Assembly: GCA_963667535.2 (NCBI GenBank)
Contig: CAXXDU010000002.1
Coordinates: 1,674,001-1,738,000 of the forward strand
Reading direction: 5' to 3'
DNA: 64,000 nt
Source: UBA5614 sp963667535
GTDB taxonomy: Bacteria > Cloacimonadota > Cloacimonadia > Cloacimonadales > Cloacimonadaceae
The translations under genes were made by a program, and so were the position numbers. Positions 52,411 through 62,200 of the stretch are shown here, piece by piece; within the stretch, counting starts at the first letter, position 1; each line of letters opens with the position of its first letter. The notes under the pieces were generated by a model, which made no database searches, was not told where the DNA came from, and saw only the letters and a program-made list of their open reading frames with translations.

Positions 52411-53169
52411 TCATTTATGGTTAAAGGAGACTAATTCCATTGATTCGGTGGTTAAATATCGCCCTATTAAATTGCCTGCTTCACCGAAATAGTCTGCCAT
52501 TGTTTCAAAATAGAATTTAACGGGACCTGTAGACGAGAAATAGTTCAGATATGACCAATTAAATGTATCCTGTCCAATAACATCGCATTTCCTTTTTACA
52601 GCATAAACATTACCAGCCGGAACAGTGATATGCTCCTTTGGTAAAATGGTGTAGCTCATGGAATATTCTCCATCAATATTTGTATTATTCCAGGTTGTAC
52701 CCTCCTCAAATTCAAACGGCATCATGAGACGAGGTTCAGAGTACCACAACGGACCTTCAGTATCATCTTTTACAAAGGGGTGAAAAGGATTATGCGGGAA
52801 AGGCTGATTGGTTCCTTTGATGGGCACGAAGAAATAGTTGCAGTCATATCCCAGTTCATAAAAGCCATCAGGTCTGTTGACCACATAAGTATAATCATAT
52901 TGACCCAGAGGCTGATCTGCATAGTGTGCTTTTAAGCGGATGCATTGCTCACCATCAGGACTGGTAGAATAGGAATCTGCCACCATGTCAAATATCTCGG
53001 TATATAGTTCCATCTGTTGTGTATTTGTATCATAATAGCTATAATTATACCGATACGTCCAGGTACTGCCGATATCAAGCGGGAAACGGTAATGCTCTTT
53101 ATCTGACCCGCAGCTAAGCAAAGCGAAAGCTATAACAAGGAGTAGGGATAGACGCCTGATAATTATCAC
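52411..53169 (-). CDS. Lipoprotein of unknown function, paralog 1
   Basis: 252 aa when started at the GTG at 53169, four bases after GGAGG; this gives the same length as its paralog at 53896. Lipobox ALLSCGSD puts the lipid-anchored Cys near residue 19. The mature domain begins RFPLDIGSTWTYRYNYSYYDT, a pattern common to many envelope lipoproteins of unknown role, with later QCIRLKAHY, GFYELGYD and HITVPAGNVYAVKR. The last is the (I/V)TVPAGxF motif of DUF-type lipoprotein domains. The ligand is unknown. H3 lies at its 3' end. Confidence 0.72.
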   Translation of the reverse strand: MIIIRRLSLLLVIAFALLSCGSDKEHYRFPLDIGSTWTYRYNYSYYDTNTQQMELYTEIFDMVADSYSTSPDGEQCIRLKAHYADQPLGQYDYTYVVNRPDGFYELGYDCNYFFVPIKGTNQPFPHNPFHPFVKDDTEGPLWYSEPRLMMPFEFEEGTTWNNTNIDGEYSMSYTILPKEHITVPAGNVYAVKRKCDVIGQDTFNWSYLNYFSSTGPVKFYFETMADYFGEAGNLIGRYLTTESMELVSFNHK

Positions 53170-53895
53170 AAATCCTCCGTCTTTTAAATCATTAGGACAC
53201 ATTATGGATAAATTCATGTTTGCGTAAGGAATAAATTTAGTCAAGGGATTTTAACCACGGAAAACACAGAATACACGGAAAAGGATTTTTAACCACGAAA
53301 TACGCGAAATACACGAAAAAGGATTATTCACCACAAAGACACTAAGACGCAAAGAGAAAAGAGAGAAGGAAAAGGGTTCATTCTCAACCTCATCACTTGT
53401 CCACTTAATCACTTAATCACTCAATCACCTAATCACTCGATTACGTTTACGCAGCATCGGAGTGCTACGCTACTACTTAATCACCTAATCACTCGATTAC
53501 CTAATCCCGTTTACGCAGCATCGGAGTGCTACGCTACTACTTAACCACCTAATCACTCGATTACGTTTACGCAGCATCGGAGTGCTACGCTACTACTTAA
53601 TCACCTAATCACTCGATTACCTAATCCCGTTTACGCAGCATCGGAGTGCTACGCTACTACTTAATCACCTAATCACTCGATTACGTTTACGCAGCATCGG
53701 AGTGCTACGCTACTACTTAATCACCTAATCACTCGATTACGTTTACGCAGCATCGGAGTGCTACGCTACTACCTAATCACGTTTACGCAGCACCGGAGTG
53801 CTACGCTACTTCTTAATCACCTAATCACTCGATTACGTTTACGCAGCATCGGAGTGCTACGCTACTACCTAATCACATAATCACGTTGCTAAGAA
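53170..53895. repeat. Leader L1 (53252-53400) plus octamer-spaced hairpin array 1 (53444-53866)
   Basis: L1 is ACCACGAAATACGCGAAATACACG..CACCACAAAGAC..GCAAAGAGAAAAGAGAGAAGGAAAAGGGTTC..CTCAACCT. The array has eight cores CGCAGCATCGGAGTGCTACGC starting at 53450, 53514, 53570, 53634, 53690, 53746, 53786 and 53842, one with CACCGG. Spacings are 64, 56, 64, 56, 56, 40, 56. Between cores are octamers TAATCACC, TAATCACT, CGATTAC(C/G) and TAATCCCG. On the minus strand a core folds as CGTAGCA/TGCTGCG (one G-U) with loop CTCCGA. No gene. Confidence 0.9.
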
Positions 53896-54657
53896 TCAGT
53901 TCAGGTGATAGGACATCAGTTCATAATTCATAGTGGAGAGGAATGGTCCGACTTGTTCTCCGAATTCTTCTTCATCAGAATAATACAGCCAGGCTTCAAA
54001 GAGCATTTGAACAGTTCCGGGTGTTGAAATATATGTATTATACGGGTTTGCTGTATTGGGTAAAACCAATGCCGTTCTCTTGATAGTATCAAAACTGCCG
54101 GCAGGGACTGTGATATGTTTCCGGGAGTCGATAGTGTATTGAACCGCGCTTTGGTTCTCACTTGATTCGGTTGTCCAGGTCATGCCATTTTTATATTTGT
54201 ATGGCATCAGAAGCTGAGGTAGATTACGCGTTGCTTTGGATGCCGGATTATGCATAACTATCGGGTCAAACGGATTACCTGTCAACTGCAGGTTCGTGCC
54301 CTTCAAAGGAATAATTCCGTAGATATTAGTAGTTCCCAGCTTGTAAAAACCATCAGCATTATTCATAACATAAGTATAGGAAAACTGTCCTTCAGGTTGG
54401 GCACCATAGTGTGACTTTAAACGAAAGCAATCCTCACCGTCATTGTTGGTATAAACAGAATCCACCAGAATATCAACAGTATCAATATAATCTGCCATTG
54501 TATCAGTATCAGTATTATAATAATGAAAAGTATAACGGTAGTTCCAGGAATTACCCATCTTCATAGGATAGCGGTAATAATCAAACTCAGATTTATTACA
54601 ACTCAGCAATGCTATAACTAAAATCAGGAGCAAGAAGAATATACGTAAAGCTTTCAT
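53896..54657 (-). CDS. Lipoprotein of unknown function, paralog 2
   Basis: 253 aa; signal peptide with lipobox ALLSCNKS (Cys about 20). About 40 percent identical by eye to the lipoprotein at 52411: YRYPMKMGNSWNYRYTFHYYNTDT, DCFRLKSHYGAQPEGQFSYTYV, GFYKLGT, IIPLKGTN, LLMPYKYKNGMTW, HITVPAGSFDTIKR. So the two arose by duplication, now separated by hairpin array 1. Likely anchored in the outer membrane by its lipid. Upstream lies leader L2 and array 2, which leaves little room for a normal promoter except at 54660-54760. Confidence 0.75.
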   Translation of the reverse strand: MKALRIFFLLLILVIALLSCNKSEFDYYRYPMKMGNSWNYRYTFHYYNTDTDTMADYIDTVDILVDSVYTNNDGEDCFRLKSHYGAQPEGQFSYTYVMNNADGFYKLGTTNIYGIIPLKGTNLQLTGNPFDPIVMHNPASKATRNLPQLLMPYKYKNGMTWTTESSENQSAVQYTIDSRKHITVPAGSFDTIKRTALVLPNTANPYNTYISTPGTVQMLFEAWLYYSDEEEFGEQVGPFLSTMNYELMSYHLN

Positions 54658-55380
54658 AATGCCTCTTAAAAATTTAATAGATTATATTATATGCAAACAC
54701 AGTAATTTGTCTTCAATCTACAGGTCAAGTAAATTTACATAAATAACAGAAGGGGATATTAACCACGAAAATCACTAAATATACAAAAAAGGATTTTCAC
54801 CACAAAGACGCAAAGAGAAAAGAGAAAAGAGAGTAGGAAAAGGGTTCGTTCTCAACCTAATCACCAAATCACGTTTACGCAGCATCGGAGTGCTACGCTA
54901 CTACTTAACCACCTAATCACTCAATCACGTTTACGCAGCATCGGAGTGCTACGCTACTTCTTAATCACCTAATCACTCGATTACGTTTACGCAGCATCGG
55001 AGTGCTACGCTACTACTTAATCACCTAATCACTCGATTACCTAATCCCGTTTACGCAGCATCGGAGTGCTACGCTACTTCTTAATCACCTAATCACGTTT
55101 ACGCAGCATCGGAGTGCTACGCTACTACTTAACCACCTAATCACTCAATCACGATTACGCAGCATCGGAGTGCTACGCTACTACTTAACCACCTAATCAC
55201 TCAATCACGTTTACGCAGCATCGGAGTGCTACGCTACTACTTAATCACTTAATCACTTAATTACCTAATCACGTTACAAATTGCTTGACGTGAATATAAT
55301 TTGCCACATGATAGTAATATTCTCATTGTAGTGACGTTAATGTATAATATAAATGAGACTTTGAATAACCCGGAGGTAGA
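54658..55380. repeat. Leader L2 (54762-54865) plus octamer-spaced hairpin array 2 (54872-55238)
   Basis: Seven cores starting at 54878, 54934, 54990, 55054, 55102, 55158 and 55214; spacings 56, 56, 64, 48, 56, 56, all multiples of 8. The leader matches L1 and L3 (GGAAAAGGGTTCGTTCTCAACCTAATCACC). The array lies between divergent genes. Beyond it, TTGACG (about 55285) with a 16-bp spacer to CATGAT is a possible promoter for the next gene. Confidence 0.9.
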
Positions 55381-56661
55381 GTGAAGGTACAGTTATTGGT
55401 ATTATTAGTTCTGTTACCGTTGATGTTACTGAGCAAATCAGCCAATCACCAAGCGAAAGACAGAAGTATGAGGATTCATAATATTTATCAGGAGATACTA
55501 CAACAGGATTCAGTAGAATTCATTTTTTTTGATAATTATGAAGTAGTTTATTCTGATAGCTCTTCTGATAAAATAGACCGACTAATTACAACCTCAGGCA
55601 TAATAGATCATGCAGAATTCGCTGTGCCTTATAATCTCATTTTTAATTACAATAACACCTTTGGATATATGTCCGGGATTGATGACGACGGTGATTATAA
55701 TGGTCCGCGCTACGCGTATGAGTATGATAATCAGGGCAGATTAATCAGAGATTTTCAATATGCCAGAGAGGATAGCATTAGCATCTATCCTCACTATATC
55801 CATGAGTATCTGTATAATAATAACCGATTGACTACAAAATATGGTTCTAATAATGACTTTGCCGGCACTTTGTTGTGGGACAGATTCAATTATATCCGGG
55901 ATCCGCAAGGAAGAGTAATCACAGTATTGAGATATGTGTCTTCTGATTCACTTAACTGGAGCACAGACTCCAAATATGATATCACATACTATCCGGATTA
56001 TACTTCCAATGCAGTAGATGAAGTTCAGGTTCTGCGTGATTATTGGATTAGCACATTTTCCTTATATGACATTTCTTCTTCATTATATGGTAAGGTCAAT
56101 GAGATGACATATAGAAAATGGACCGGGACGATCTGGAAAAGTCTGTTTAAATACGTTTACACCTATGATGACAACGTCAATCTCATCTCTATCGAAAGTA
56201 CTGCATACTATGAGAATAGCTGGCATCCCGATTCGGAAGAATTGTATACTTATGATGCAAACGGTAATCTTATCCAAAAAACATTTCGCTTCTGGGATTT
56301 GAATAATGAGCAATGGGACTACCTTGATACCCGTTTAACTATTACCTGGGAACAATTCACTGCCAATGAGGACGAAACAGTTACACCTGTTACCTCTAAC
56401 CTGATAGCCTATCCCAATCCATTCGGAGATGAGCTTTCTCTCAAACTGGAATCCCAGACGCCGGGAAAGGCTGAAATCAAGATATATAATATCAAAGGAC
56501 AATTGATAAAAACCAGTACAGTCATTGCCAAGCGAGGTGAAAATGTATTTAACTGGGATGGCAAAGACTCACACGGAAAAGCCGCTCCGGTAGGCATGTA
56601 TCTGATAAAAGTCAGAAATGGGGGAAACAGCCGGACGCTCAAATGCCTGAAAGTGGAGTAG
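55381..56661 (+). CDS. Secreted YD-like repeat protein with type IX sorting domain
   Basis: 426 aa with GTG start (GGAGGTAGAGTG); signal peptide about 1-20. From about 110 on there are imperfect YD-type repeats: YEYDNQGRLIRDF, HEYLYNNNRLTT, FNYIRDPQGRVITV, YVYTYDDNVNLISIE, LYTYDANGNLIQKT. These are like those of RHS/YD proteins but short and without a toxin tip. The C-terminal sorting domain has IAYPNPFGDELSL, GQLIKTS and VGMYLIKV..KCLKVE. It is probably a cell-surface or secreted carbohydrate-binding protein. It is flanked on both sides by hairpin arrays 2 and 3. Confidence 0.75.
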   Translation: MKVQLLVLLVLLPLMLLSKSANHQAKDRSMRIHNIYQEILQQDSVEFIFFDNYEVVYSDSSSDKIDRLITTSGIIDHAEFAVPYNLIFNYNNTFGYMSGIDDDGDYNGPRYAYEYDNQGRLIRDFQYAREDSISIYPHYIHEYLYNNNRLTTKYGSNNDFAGTLLWDRFNYIRDPQGRVITVLRYVSSDSLNWSTDSKYDITYYPDYTSNAVDEVQVLRDYWISTFSLYDISSSLYGKVNEMTYRKWTGTIWKSLFKYVYTYDDNVNLISIESTAYYENSWHPDSEELYTYDANGNLIQKTFRFWDLNNEQWDYLDTRLTITWEQFTANEDETVTPVTSNLIAYPNPFGDELSLKLESQTPGKAEIKIYNIKGQLIKTSTVIAKRGENVFNWDGKDSHGKAAPVGMYLIKVRNGGNSRTLKCLKVE

Positions 56662-57010
56662 AATTAACCACGAAAAACACGGGAAAGGATTTTTCACCAC
56701 AAAGACACAAAGACGCAAAGAGAAAAGAGAGTAGGAAAAGGGTTCGTTCTCAACCTAATCACCTAATCACGTTTACGCAGCATCGGAGTGCTACGCAACT
56801 ACTTAATCACCTAATCACGTTTACGCAGCATCGGAGTGCTACGCAACTACTTAATCATCTAATCATGATTACGCAGCATCGGAGTGCTACGCAACTACTT
56901 AATCACTTAATCACGTTTACGCAGCATCGGAGTGCTACGCAACTACTTAATCACTTAATCACGTTTACGCAGCATCGGAGTGCTACGCAACTACTTAATC
57001 ACTTAATGAT
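56662..57010. repeat. Leader L3 (56665-56765) plus octamer-spaced hairpin array 3 (56770-57000)
   Basis: Five cores starting at 56776, 56824, 56872, 56920 and 56968 with a constant 48-bp step. Every unit here ends CTACGCAACTAC, whereas all units of arrays 1 and 2 read CTACGCTACT, so this array was expanded locally. Because 48 is a multiple of 3, an artefactual open frame (56643-57014) with a 16-residue repeat runs through it. It sits between two convergent gene ends. Confidence 0.9.
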
Positions 57011-57412
57011 CTAATCACAGCTTAAGTCCTGCATACATGCCGTTATAACTGCCGTGATACCACCAAGAGTGGAGGCAAGTACATTCATCAAAGCTGTGCG
57101 AAAGTGTCCGTCATGAATAAGATTCATGGTATCCAGGGAGAAAGTGCTGAAGGTGGTGAAGGCACCCAAAAAGCCTGTAATAAAGAAAATACGGTAGACA
57201 CTGCTGAAATTGTTTCTTTGAAATCTCATCACCAAAAAGCCAACTAATAGGCATCCGACGATATTTACAATGAAGGTGGACCAGGGGAAAGGACTGGTTG
57301 TTTCGTGATGATGATAGGTGAGACGCGCAACTAAATAACGCAATACACTGCCCAAAGCACCGCCTGCCAAAACCAGTAAAATATCCAGCCAAAGTGATTT
57401 TGTAGTAATCAT
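57011..57412 (-). CDS. crcB: Fluoride channel CrcB/FluC
   Basis: 133-aa dual-topology fluoride exporter with four membrane helices, working as a dimer. The start is chosen at MITTKSLWLD (57412), preceded by GGAG at six bases. Motifs: GGALGSVLRY, TFIVNIVGCLLVGF (conserved Asn), GFLGAFTTFSTFS (the Na+-binding turn and the Phe/Ser-Thr fluoride path). A fluoride riboswitch lies directly upstream, which makes the function nearly certain. The stop codon abuts hairpin array 3. Confidence 0.96.
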   Translation of the reverse strand: MITTKSLWLDILLVLAGGALGSVLRYLVARLTYHHHETTSPFPWSTFIVNIVGCLLVGFLVMRFQRNNFSSVYRIFFITGFLGAFTTFSTFSLDTMNLIHDGHFRTALMNVLASTLGGITAVITACMQDLSCD

Positions 57413-57435
57413 GTTCTGCTCCATAATCAATTTCA

Positions 57436-57500
57436 TGCAGGAGTCATCGTCTTTATCAAAGCGGTTTTGGTTAAGATGACCAGGGTGAACTCCATCACCA
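57436..57500 (-). promoter_or_regulatory. Fluoride riboswitch (crcB motif)
   Basis: Minus-strand RNA begins GGTGATGGAGTTCACC: stem GGTG/CACC with loop ATGGAGTT. A hairpin GGTCATCTTAACC follows, then CCGCTTTGATAAAGACG (stem CTTT/AAAG) and GATGACTCCTGC. The loop GGAGT pairs with ACTCC to make the pseudoknot, as in the Thermotoga and Pseudomonas fluoride aptamers (GAGGCC/GGCCUC and GGCAU/AUGCC). It ends 24 bp before the crcB start, so fluoride probably frees translation or relieves early termination. Confidence 0.93.
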
Positions 57501-57610
57501 ATTGCACAAAACAGGGAAATATGCTAATCCGGTCAAATAAAATATTCTTGACAGCAAGGCGCAACTCAAGAGTCTATCACATTTCAATAAAAAGGGATAA
57601 AGGATGTAAG

Positions 57611-59152
57611 ATGTTAAACGTTTCAATCGCTCCCGACGGAAAAGAGTATCCTCTGCCAACTGCTGAGGATAGCGAAAAAGAGAAAGCAATTTTAAAACAA
57701 ATCACTGAAGAACAACGTAAACTCGGACGCAAGATAGTAGCAGTGCAAGGTCTGGGCTTTGTTGGCTGTGTGATGGCAACAGTGGTTGCTGATGCAGTTG
57801 ATGCCAATGGCAAGCCTATCTATTATGTGCACGGTCAGCAGCGTACTTCCAAGCGTTCTTTCTGGAAAGTTCCCATGATAAATACAGGGATACCGCCAGT
57901 CAGTTCTTCTGACCCGGAAGTACCTGAAATCTTCCATCGTTGTGTAGTGGAAAAGCAGAATTTCCGTGCTACCTGGGAACCGTATGTCTATGAATTGGCT
58001 GATGTAGTGGTGGTTGATATTCAGCTTGATGCCACTAAGCCTGCCTTTGGAGAAGCGGAGAAAGGTTATTGTGATTTAACAGCTTTCAGAGAAGGGATTC
58101 GCACTTTGGGTCAGCACATTAAACCCGATTGCATGATACTGGTGGAAACCACAGTACCCCCCGGAACCTGTGAAAAAGTAGTAAAACCTATTATAGAAGA
58201 AGAATTTACCAAACGTGGAATTGATATAGCCAAACAGCCTCCCCTCATAGCACATTCCTATGAAAGAGTGATGCCGGGCGCTAAGTATGTAGCTTCTATC
58301 CGTGACTTCTGGAGAGTGTATTCCGGAGTGAATCAGAAGAGTATCGATATGTGTAAAGCTTTCCTGACCGACATTCTGGATGTGAAGAATTATCCTCTCA
58401 CAGAACTGGAAAGCACTAATGCATCAGAACTTTCCAAAGTGATGGAAAACTCATACAGGGCTACCAATATTGCTTTGACTCTGGAATGGGCAAGATTTGC
58501 CGAACAGATTGGAGTAAATTTATTCACAGTGAGAAATGCCATTCGTAAACGCAAAGGCACGCATGATAATTTACTCAGACCCAGCCTGGGAGTAGGCGGA
58601 TATTGTCTGACCAAGGACCCTGTCTTGGCAAACTGGTCGATGGGTACACTATTTGGTTTGGAAGGTTCGCTTAAACTGGCAATCAACTCAGTTAACATTA
58701 ATGATACAATGCCATTACACACGATTGATTTGATTAAATCCGAGATTGAAACCCTGCGTAATATCAAGGTAGCAGTTTTGGGTGTGTCTTATCTGGAAAA
58801 TCTGGGTGATACAAGGCATTCTCCTTCCAAGATATTAGTAGAATTCTTACGCAAAGACTTTGCTCTGGTCAAAGTGCATGACCCTTATGTCGAGAGCTGG
58901 CCTGAAGTGGAAGAAATCACTGTTCTGACCAAAATGGATGAAGTACTGGCAGATGCAGATGTAGTAGTCTTTGCTGTTGGTCATGATGAATACCGTAATC
59001 TTAAGCCACAATCAGTTATAGAGCTTTCCGGAAAGAAACCTCTGATCATTGACTGTTCAGACTTCCTGAGTGATGATACGATAAAAGAGTATCTGAAGCT
59101 GGGATGTAAAGTCAAGGGTGTTGGCAAAGGTCACATAGACAGTCTCAAATAA
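57611..59152 (+). CDS. UDP-glucose/GDP-mannose-type nucleotide-sugar dehydrogenase
   Basis: 513 aa from MLNVSIAPDG (57611), with AAAGGATGTAAG upstream. NAD-dependent two-step oxidation of a nucleotide sugar to the uronate, for envelope polysaccharide. The NAD site is IVAVQGLGFVGCVMA (about 40). LVETTVPPGTCEKVV, ELSKVMENSYRATNIAL with the active Lys/Asn, and GVGGYCLTKDP with catalytic Cys332 are visible. C-terminal third has KVAVLGVSYLENLGDTRHSPS. The N-terminal about 35 residues are an extension, and a long insertion follows the Rossmann motif (GKPIYYVHGQQRTSKRSFW), so it differs from standard Ugd/WecC. Exact sugar unknown. Confidence 0.88.
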   Translation: MLNVSIAPDGKEYPLPTAEDSEKEKAILKQITEEQRKLGRKIVAVQGLGFVGCVMATVVADAVDANGKPIYYVHGQQRTSKRSFWKVPMINTGIPPVSSSDPEVPEIFHRCVVEKQNFRATWEPYVYELADVVVVDIQLDATKPAFGEAEKGYCDLTAFREGIRTLGQHIKPDCMILVETTVPPGTCEKVVKPIIEEEFTKRGIDIAKQPPLIAHSYERVMPGAKYVASIRDFWRVYSGVNQKSIDMCKAFLTDILDVKNYPLTELESTNASELSKVMENSYRATNIALTLEWARFAEQIGVNLFTVRNAIRKRKGTHDNLLRPSLGVGGYCLTKDPVLANWSMGTLFGLEGSLKLAINSVNINDTMPLHTIDLIKSEIETLRNIKVAVLGVSYLENLGDTRHSPSKILVEFLRKDFALVKVHDPYVESWPEVEEITVLTKMDEVLADADVVVFAVGHDEYRNLKPQSVIELSGKKPLIIDCSDFLSDDTIKEYLKLGCKVKGVGKGHIDSLK

Positions 59153-59166
59153 TAGTCTCAATATAA

Positions 59167-59208
59167 AAAAAGCAGCTGTAGAGGGTTAAACCATTCAGCT
59201 GCTTTTGT
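59167..59208. terminator. Bidirectional terminator
   Basis: AAAGCAGCTG / CAGCTGCTTT stem with T and A runs on both sides, between the convergent dehydrogenase and hybrid kinase genes. Confidence 0.85.
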
Positions 59209-59227
59209 CTATTTAAACAGTTATCTG

Positions 59228-62200
59228 TTAATTGCTTGCCACTAGCACATCATTTAGCATATTGATGATAGAATCTTTATTAAAGGGTTTTCCGATATAA
59301 TGACTACAGCCACCTTCGATTAATCTCTCTTTATCACCAATCATTGTATATCCTGTAACTGCGACAATCGGAGTGCTTTCATAACCAGGTTGCTTTCTGA
59401 TTATTTGCGCAGCTTGTAAGCCGTCCATGCCGGAGCCAAGATTAATATCCATCAGTATGGCATCGTATTTATTAGTTTTGGTCATATCTACAGCCGCTTC
59501 ACCTGTGGAAGCACAATCAATCATGCTGCAATAACTATTCAGGAAATTGACCAATAGCTTAGTATTTATCATGTTGTCTTCAACAATCAATACTCTGATA
59601 TCGGTTGTGGGTTTTGCCAGAGGTGTTATCCTGATGTTCTTTTCAATTTTGGGAGTCTCTGTCTTTTCAATCTTTACGCCGGTATAGAGGGGAAGTACGA
59701 ATGTAAAAGCAGACCCTACATCGGGAGTACTGTTTACTGAAATCTGACCATTGAAAAGTTCGATAATCCGTTGGGTAATAGATAACCCGATACCGATACC
59801 TTCGTAGTTTCTGTCATAACCTTCGCTGACCTGTCTGAATTCTTCAAATATGACGTCTTTATAGTGTTCAGGTATTCCGATACCGGTATCCTGTACCGTT
59901 ATCAGTGCACACTTCTTATTATCAATTTCATCTGCATTCAGCGAAATCCTGATAGAACCTTTATGAGTATATTTAAGTGCATTTTCTATTAATATGGCAA
60001 TAGCACTGCGTAAAAGTTTAGGTTCAATTTCAGCATAGACGTCCGGTTTAATATCCAGAATATATTCCAGCCCTTTCTCTTTTACCAATTCATCCATAGA
60101 TAGAGCTACTTCTGTCACAATGTCACCCATAGCCATGGGTATGAGTTTGACAGGCATAGCTTTTGTTCCTGCCTGCAATTGTGCCAAAAGCATGATAGAA
60201 TCAAGAGTTTGTAATAGCCTTTTACCTGATATATCTATCATCCGTGCCATGATTTTAATCTCATTAAGGACAGAGGACTGCATAATCAACTCTGTAAAGC
60301 CCAGAATCCCGTTCATCGGAGTTCTGAGTTCATGGCTCATGTTTGTGAGTAAAGCTGATTTTAATTTATCAGATTCCTCAGCTTTGGTTTTCGCAATCAG
60401 CATTTCTTGTGCAATTTGCTTGCGGTGAGTGATATCTTCTACTTGTGCGATAAAATATTGAGGAGTGCCGGTTGCACTTCTAAACAATGAGGCTGATACA
60501 CTCACCCAAATATGTTTACCATCTTTTCGGACATATCGTTTTTCGAAATTTACATAATCCTGTTCACCGGTTACAAGCTTCTTTACATAGTTTTCGTTAT
60601 CTTCTAAATCATCAGGATGGGTGAAATCACGAAAGCTAACATTGCATAGCTCATCGTAGGTATAACCGGTTAAGTCACAAAAGGCTTTATTTGCCCGCAT
60701 CAGTTTCCCTGACAATGCTATCAATTCCTGACCAATCGGGGCATTATCAAAAGCAGAGCGGAAGCGGACTTCACTTTCCTGCCATGCTTCCTGCATTTTC
60801 TTACGTTCGGTAACGTCACTCAAAATGTTGATTGCGTTTTTGGGGTTGCCGACGTCATCAGCGATGAGTTTAGACCGTAATTCTCCCCAAAAGCGTTCAC
60901 CGGTCTTCGTGACAAATTTCATTTCTAAAGCCTGAATCTGACCTGTTTCAAACAACTGCTTTGTCATTTCCGGAATAAGATTTTGGAAATCAGCATCAAT
61001 TAATGAAAATGTATTTAAACCTATCAAATCTTCCGGTTGCTTGAAGCCAAACATATCAGCTTTTCTCTGATTGCAGTAGATGATTGTTCCGTCCAGGTCA
61101 AGCATACAAATAGCATCGGGAGAAGTTTCCACCAAGCTCTTATATAGTTTTTCCCTTTCCTGAAGTTCCTTTTTAGTACGATTCCTCTCGGTAATATCCT
61201 GCCCGATGCTGGCTACACCGATAACATCTCCGGAAGTATCAAAAAGAGTGGTGTTGCTCCAGGATATTGTCTTCCATTCGCCTGTTTTTGTTACAATCTC
61301 GTTTTCGCCAAAAGTCTTCATTTTATTGATTTGAAGCTGGCTATATACTCTTACCTTTAAATCAATGTCCTGTGGAGTAAATAAGTCAAACCAATTCTGA
61401 TCAATGATTTCGCTGTATTTCCAGCCGGTTAGATCAAGCAGGTATTGATTACAGAATCTGATAATGCCATCAGAATCTAGAATTATAGCAATCATCTCCA
61501 TATTTTGCATCAGTTCTTTGAAACGTTTCTCTGAAGCTATTAATTGGTCGTCTGAGGACTTTTTTCCAGTGATATCAATTAGAAGACCCTGCACATAATT
61601 CTTGTGGCCTATTTCGTCAGTGATAATAGTAGATTGATCAAGAACCCAACGGGTTGAACCGTCTTTGCAGAATATGCGGTATTCGAGGTCATAATGCTTT
61701 TTCCCTTCAGCATGATTTTTAACTCTGATGGGGAAGATAACCTTGTCATCATCAGGATGGATAATTTGCTTAAACAAGATTTGCCCTGATGTAAATTCAA
61801 CAGGAGCGTAACCAAATTGTCTGACATTTTCTGATACATACAAAACAGGTAAGGCTGTATCTAAACTCCATTGCCATAGAACAACCGGACTACTATTAAC
61901 TATTGCCCTTGCCACATGAAGTTCATCAAGAAAACGTTTCTTCTCTTTACGGTTAGTATATTCTGTCAGCTCTTTATTGACTGCAGGAGCAAGCAAATTG
62001 AGCTTATCCTTCATAATGTAATCATGTGCACCACTTTTTAACATTCTGATGGCAATATCTTCACCAACAGAACCTGAAACAAGAATAAACGGTACATCGA
62101 GGCCGGAGGCATTGTATATTTGAAGGGCTTCTTCTCCGGAAAATCCCGGCATGGCAAAGTCTGATATGATAATGTCCCATTCACTTTGGAGGATTACTTT

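Noticed and set aside
53444..57000. CRISPR array
   Set aside because: Repeats are regular but the sequences between them are octamer variants of one another, not unique spacers, and no cas gene is present.
56643..57014. 123-aa reading frame with a 16-residue repeat after the YD-like gene
   Set aside because: It is the translation of hairpin array 3 and its leader; the frame stays open only because the repeat step (48 bp) is divisible by three. It overlaps the end of a real gene and has no ribosome site.
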